Shown: in pieces, positions 40,013 to 40,157 of the stretch
How positions within the stretch are numbered: position 1 is the first letter of the stretch
How the letters are laid out: each line of letters opens with the position of its first letter
DNA from: Deltaproteobacteria bacterium
Lineage (GTDB): Bacteria; Desulfobacterota; GWC2-55-46; UBA9637
Direction: 5' to 3'
Assembly: GCA_030690165.1 (NCBI GenBank)
Contig: JAUYHF010000047.1
Span: 1 to 40,157, forward strand
Length of the DNA stretch: 40,157 nt
Made by a program: the position numbers and the translations under genes
The notes under the pieces: model-generated
The model's input: only the letters and a program-made list of their open reading frames with translations
The model's database searches: none
What the model was told of the DNA's origin: nothing

Positions 40013-40157
40013 TCTCCTGTAATCCCAAAGTGATAATGTCCTATTCTGCCAAAGTAGAAATGTCCACTGATTAAAGCCTTCAGGGGCAGGCTCTAATTCA
40101 GAGATGCTAAACTGTCCTTATTTTAAGGAGGGCAGAATGGCAGGAAAGGACATACTC
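40013..40157 (+). mobile_element. Left end of a probable insertion sequence (ISNCY-like), cut by window edge
   Basis: Two copies of CCAAAGTnnnnATGTCC occur at 40025-40041 and 40049-40065, exactly 24 bases apart, the sort of iterated end repeat a transposase binds. A reading frame starting ATG GCA GGA AAG GAC ATA CTC opens at 40137 behind a strong AAGGAGG (40125-40131). MAGKDI... is a start I associate with ISNCY-family transposases. The left boundary is not certain, and only seven codons are present. Confidence 0.5.
40137..40157 (+). CDS. Start of a probable transposase gene (partial)
   Basis: Seven codons (MAGKDIL) run off the end of the window. The AAGGAGG six bases upstream is strong, and the repeats before it look like a transposon end. 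The family assignment rests on recalled similarity of this N-terminus to ISNCY-type transposases and cannot be proved from seven residues. Confidence 0.45.

Overview
The window reads as a piece of a Gram-negative, respiring, probably uncultivated bacterial chromosome. LPS-core glycosyltransferases and an O-antigen ligase imply an outer membrane. Multihaem cytochromes and two quinol-oxidising complexes point to a Nitrospirota- or Desulfobacterota-like lineage; this placement is inference, since no marker was searched.

Region 1 (1-2218, 4379-16161, plus strand): a surface-polysaccharide/LPS-core operon. It holds one GT2 transferase, a radical SAM/SPASM protein, four complete GT9 (heptosyltransferase family) genes plus the stump of a fifth, three GT4 transferases, a CgeB-like transferase, a SAM methyltransferase, a CE4 deacetylase and a Wzy/WaaL-type membrane protein. 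Most genes overlap by 1-4 bases, so one transcript is likely. Region 2 (about 2277-4378, minus strand) interrupts this operon. It is a short array of integron-type gene cassettes with two well-formed attC-like sites, carrying an FxLYD zinc-ribbon protein, a DUF202 protein and an unknown membrane-anchored protein, plus an antitoxin with a truncated ParE-like toxin. No integrase is present.

Region 3 (16192-19906, plus): a MITE-like palindrome, thiD, a DUF2062 protein, a palindromic repeat block, and livK-livH of a branched-chain amino-acid transporter whose livM, livG and livF are not here.

Region 4 (19995-36869): two divergent respiratory operons. On the minus strand: a GltD-like FAD/FeS oxidoreductase, a Rieske protein, split b6-type cytochrome b and subunit IV, a 40-residue membrane peptide, a tetrahaem cytochrome and a small lipoprotein. 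On the plus strand: a complete alternative complex III (ActA, split ActB1/ActB2, ActC-F), followed by a c554-like cytochrome with an unusual CX3CH site, a CydA-like subunit without CydB, and a membrane-anchored dihaem cytochrome c. The 400-bp divergent region holds candidate promoters inside inverted repeats. Together the genes suggest quinol oxidation by two routes, with one bc-type complex possibly coupled to NAD(P) and the ACIII possibly coupled to a bd-like oxidase module.

Region 5 (37097-40157): rpsF-rpsR-rplI-dnaB on the minus strand with a readable sigma70-type promoter and a leader hairpin, then the left end of what looks like an insertion sequence running off the window.
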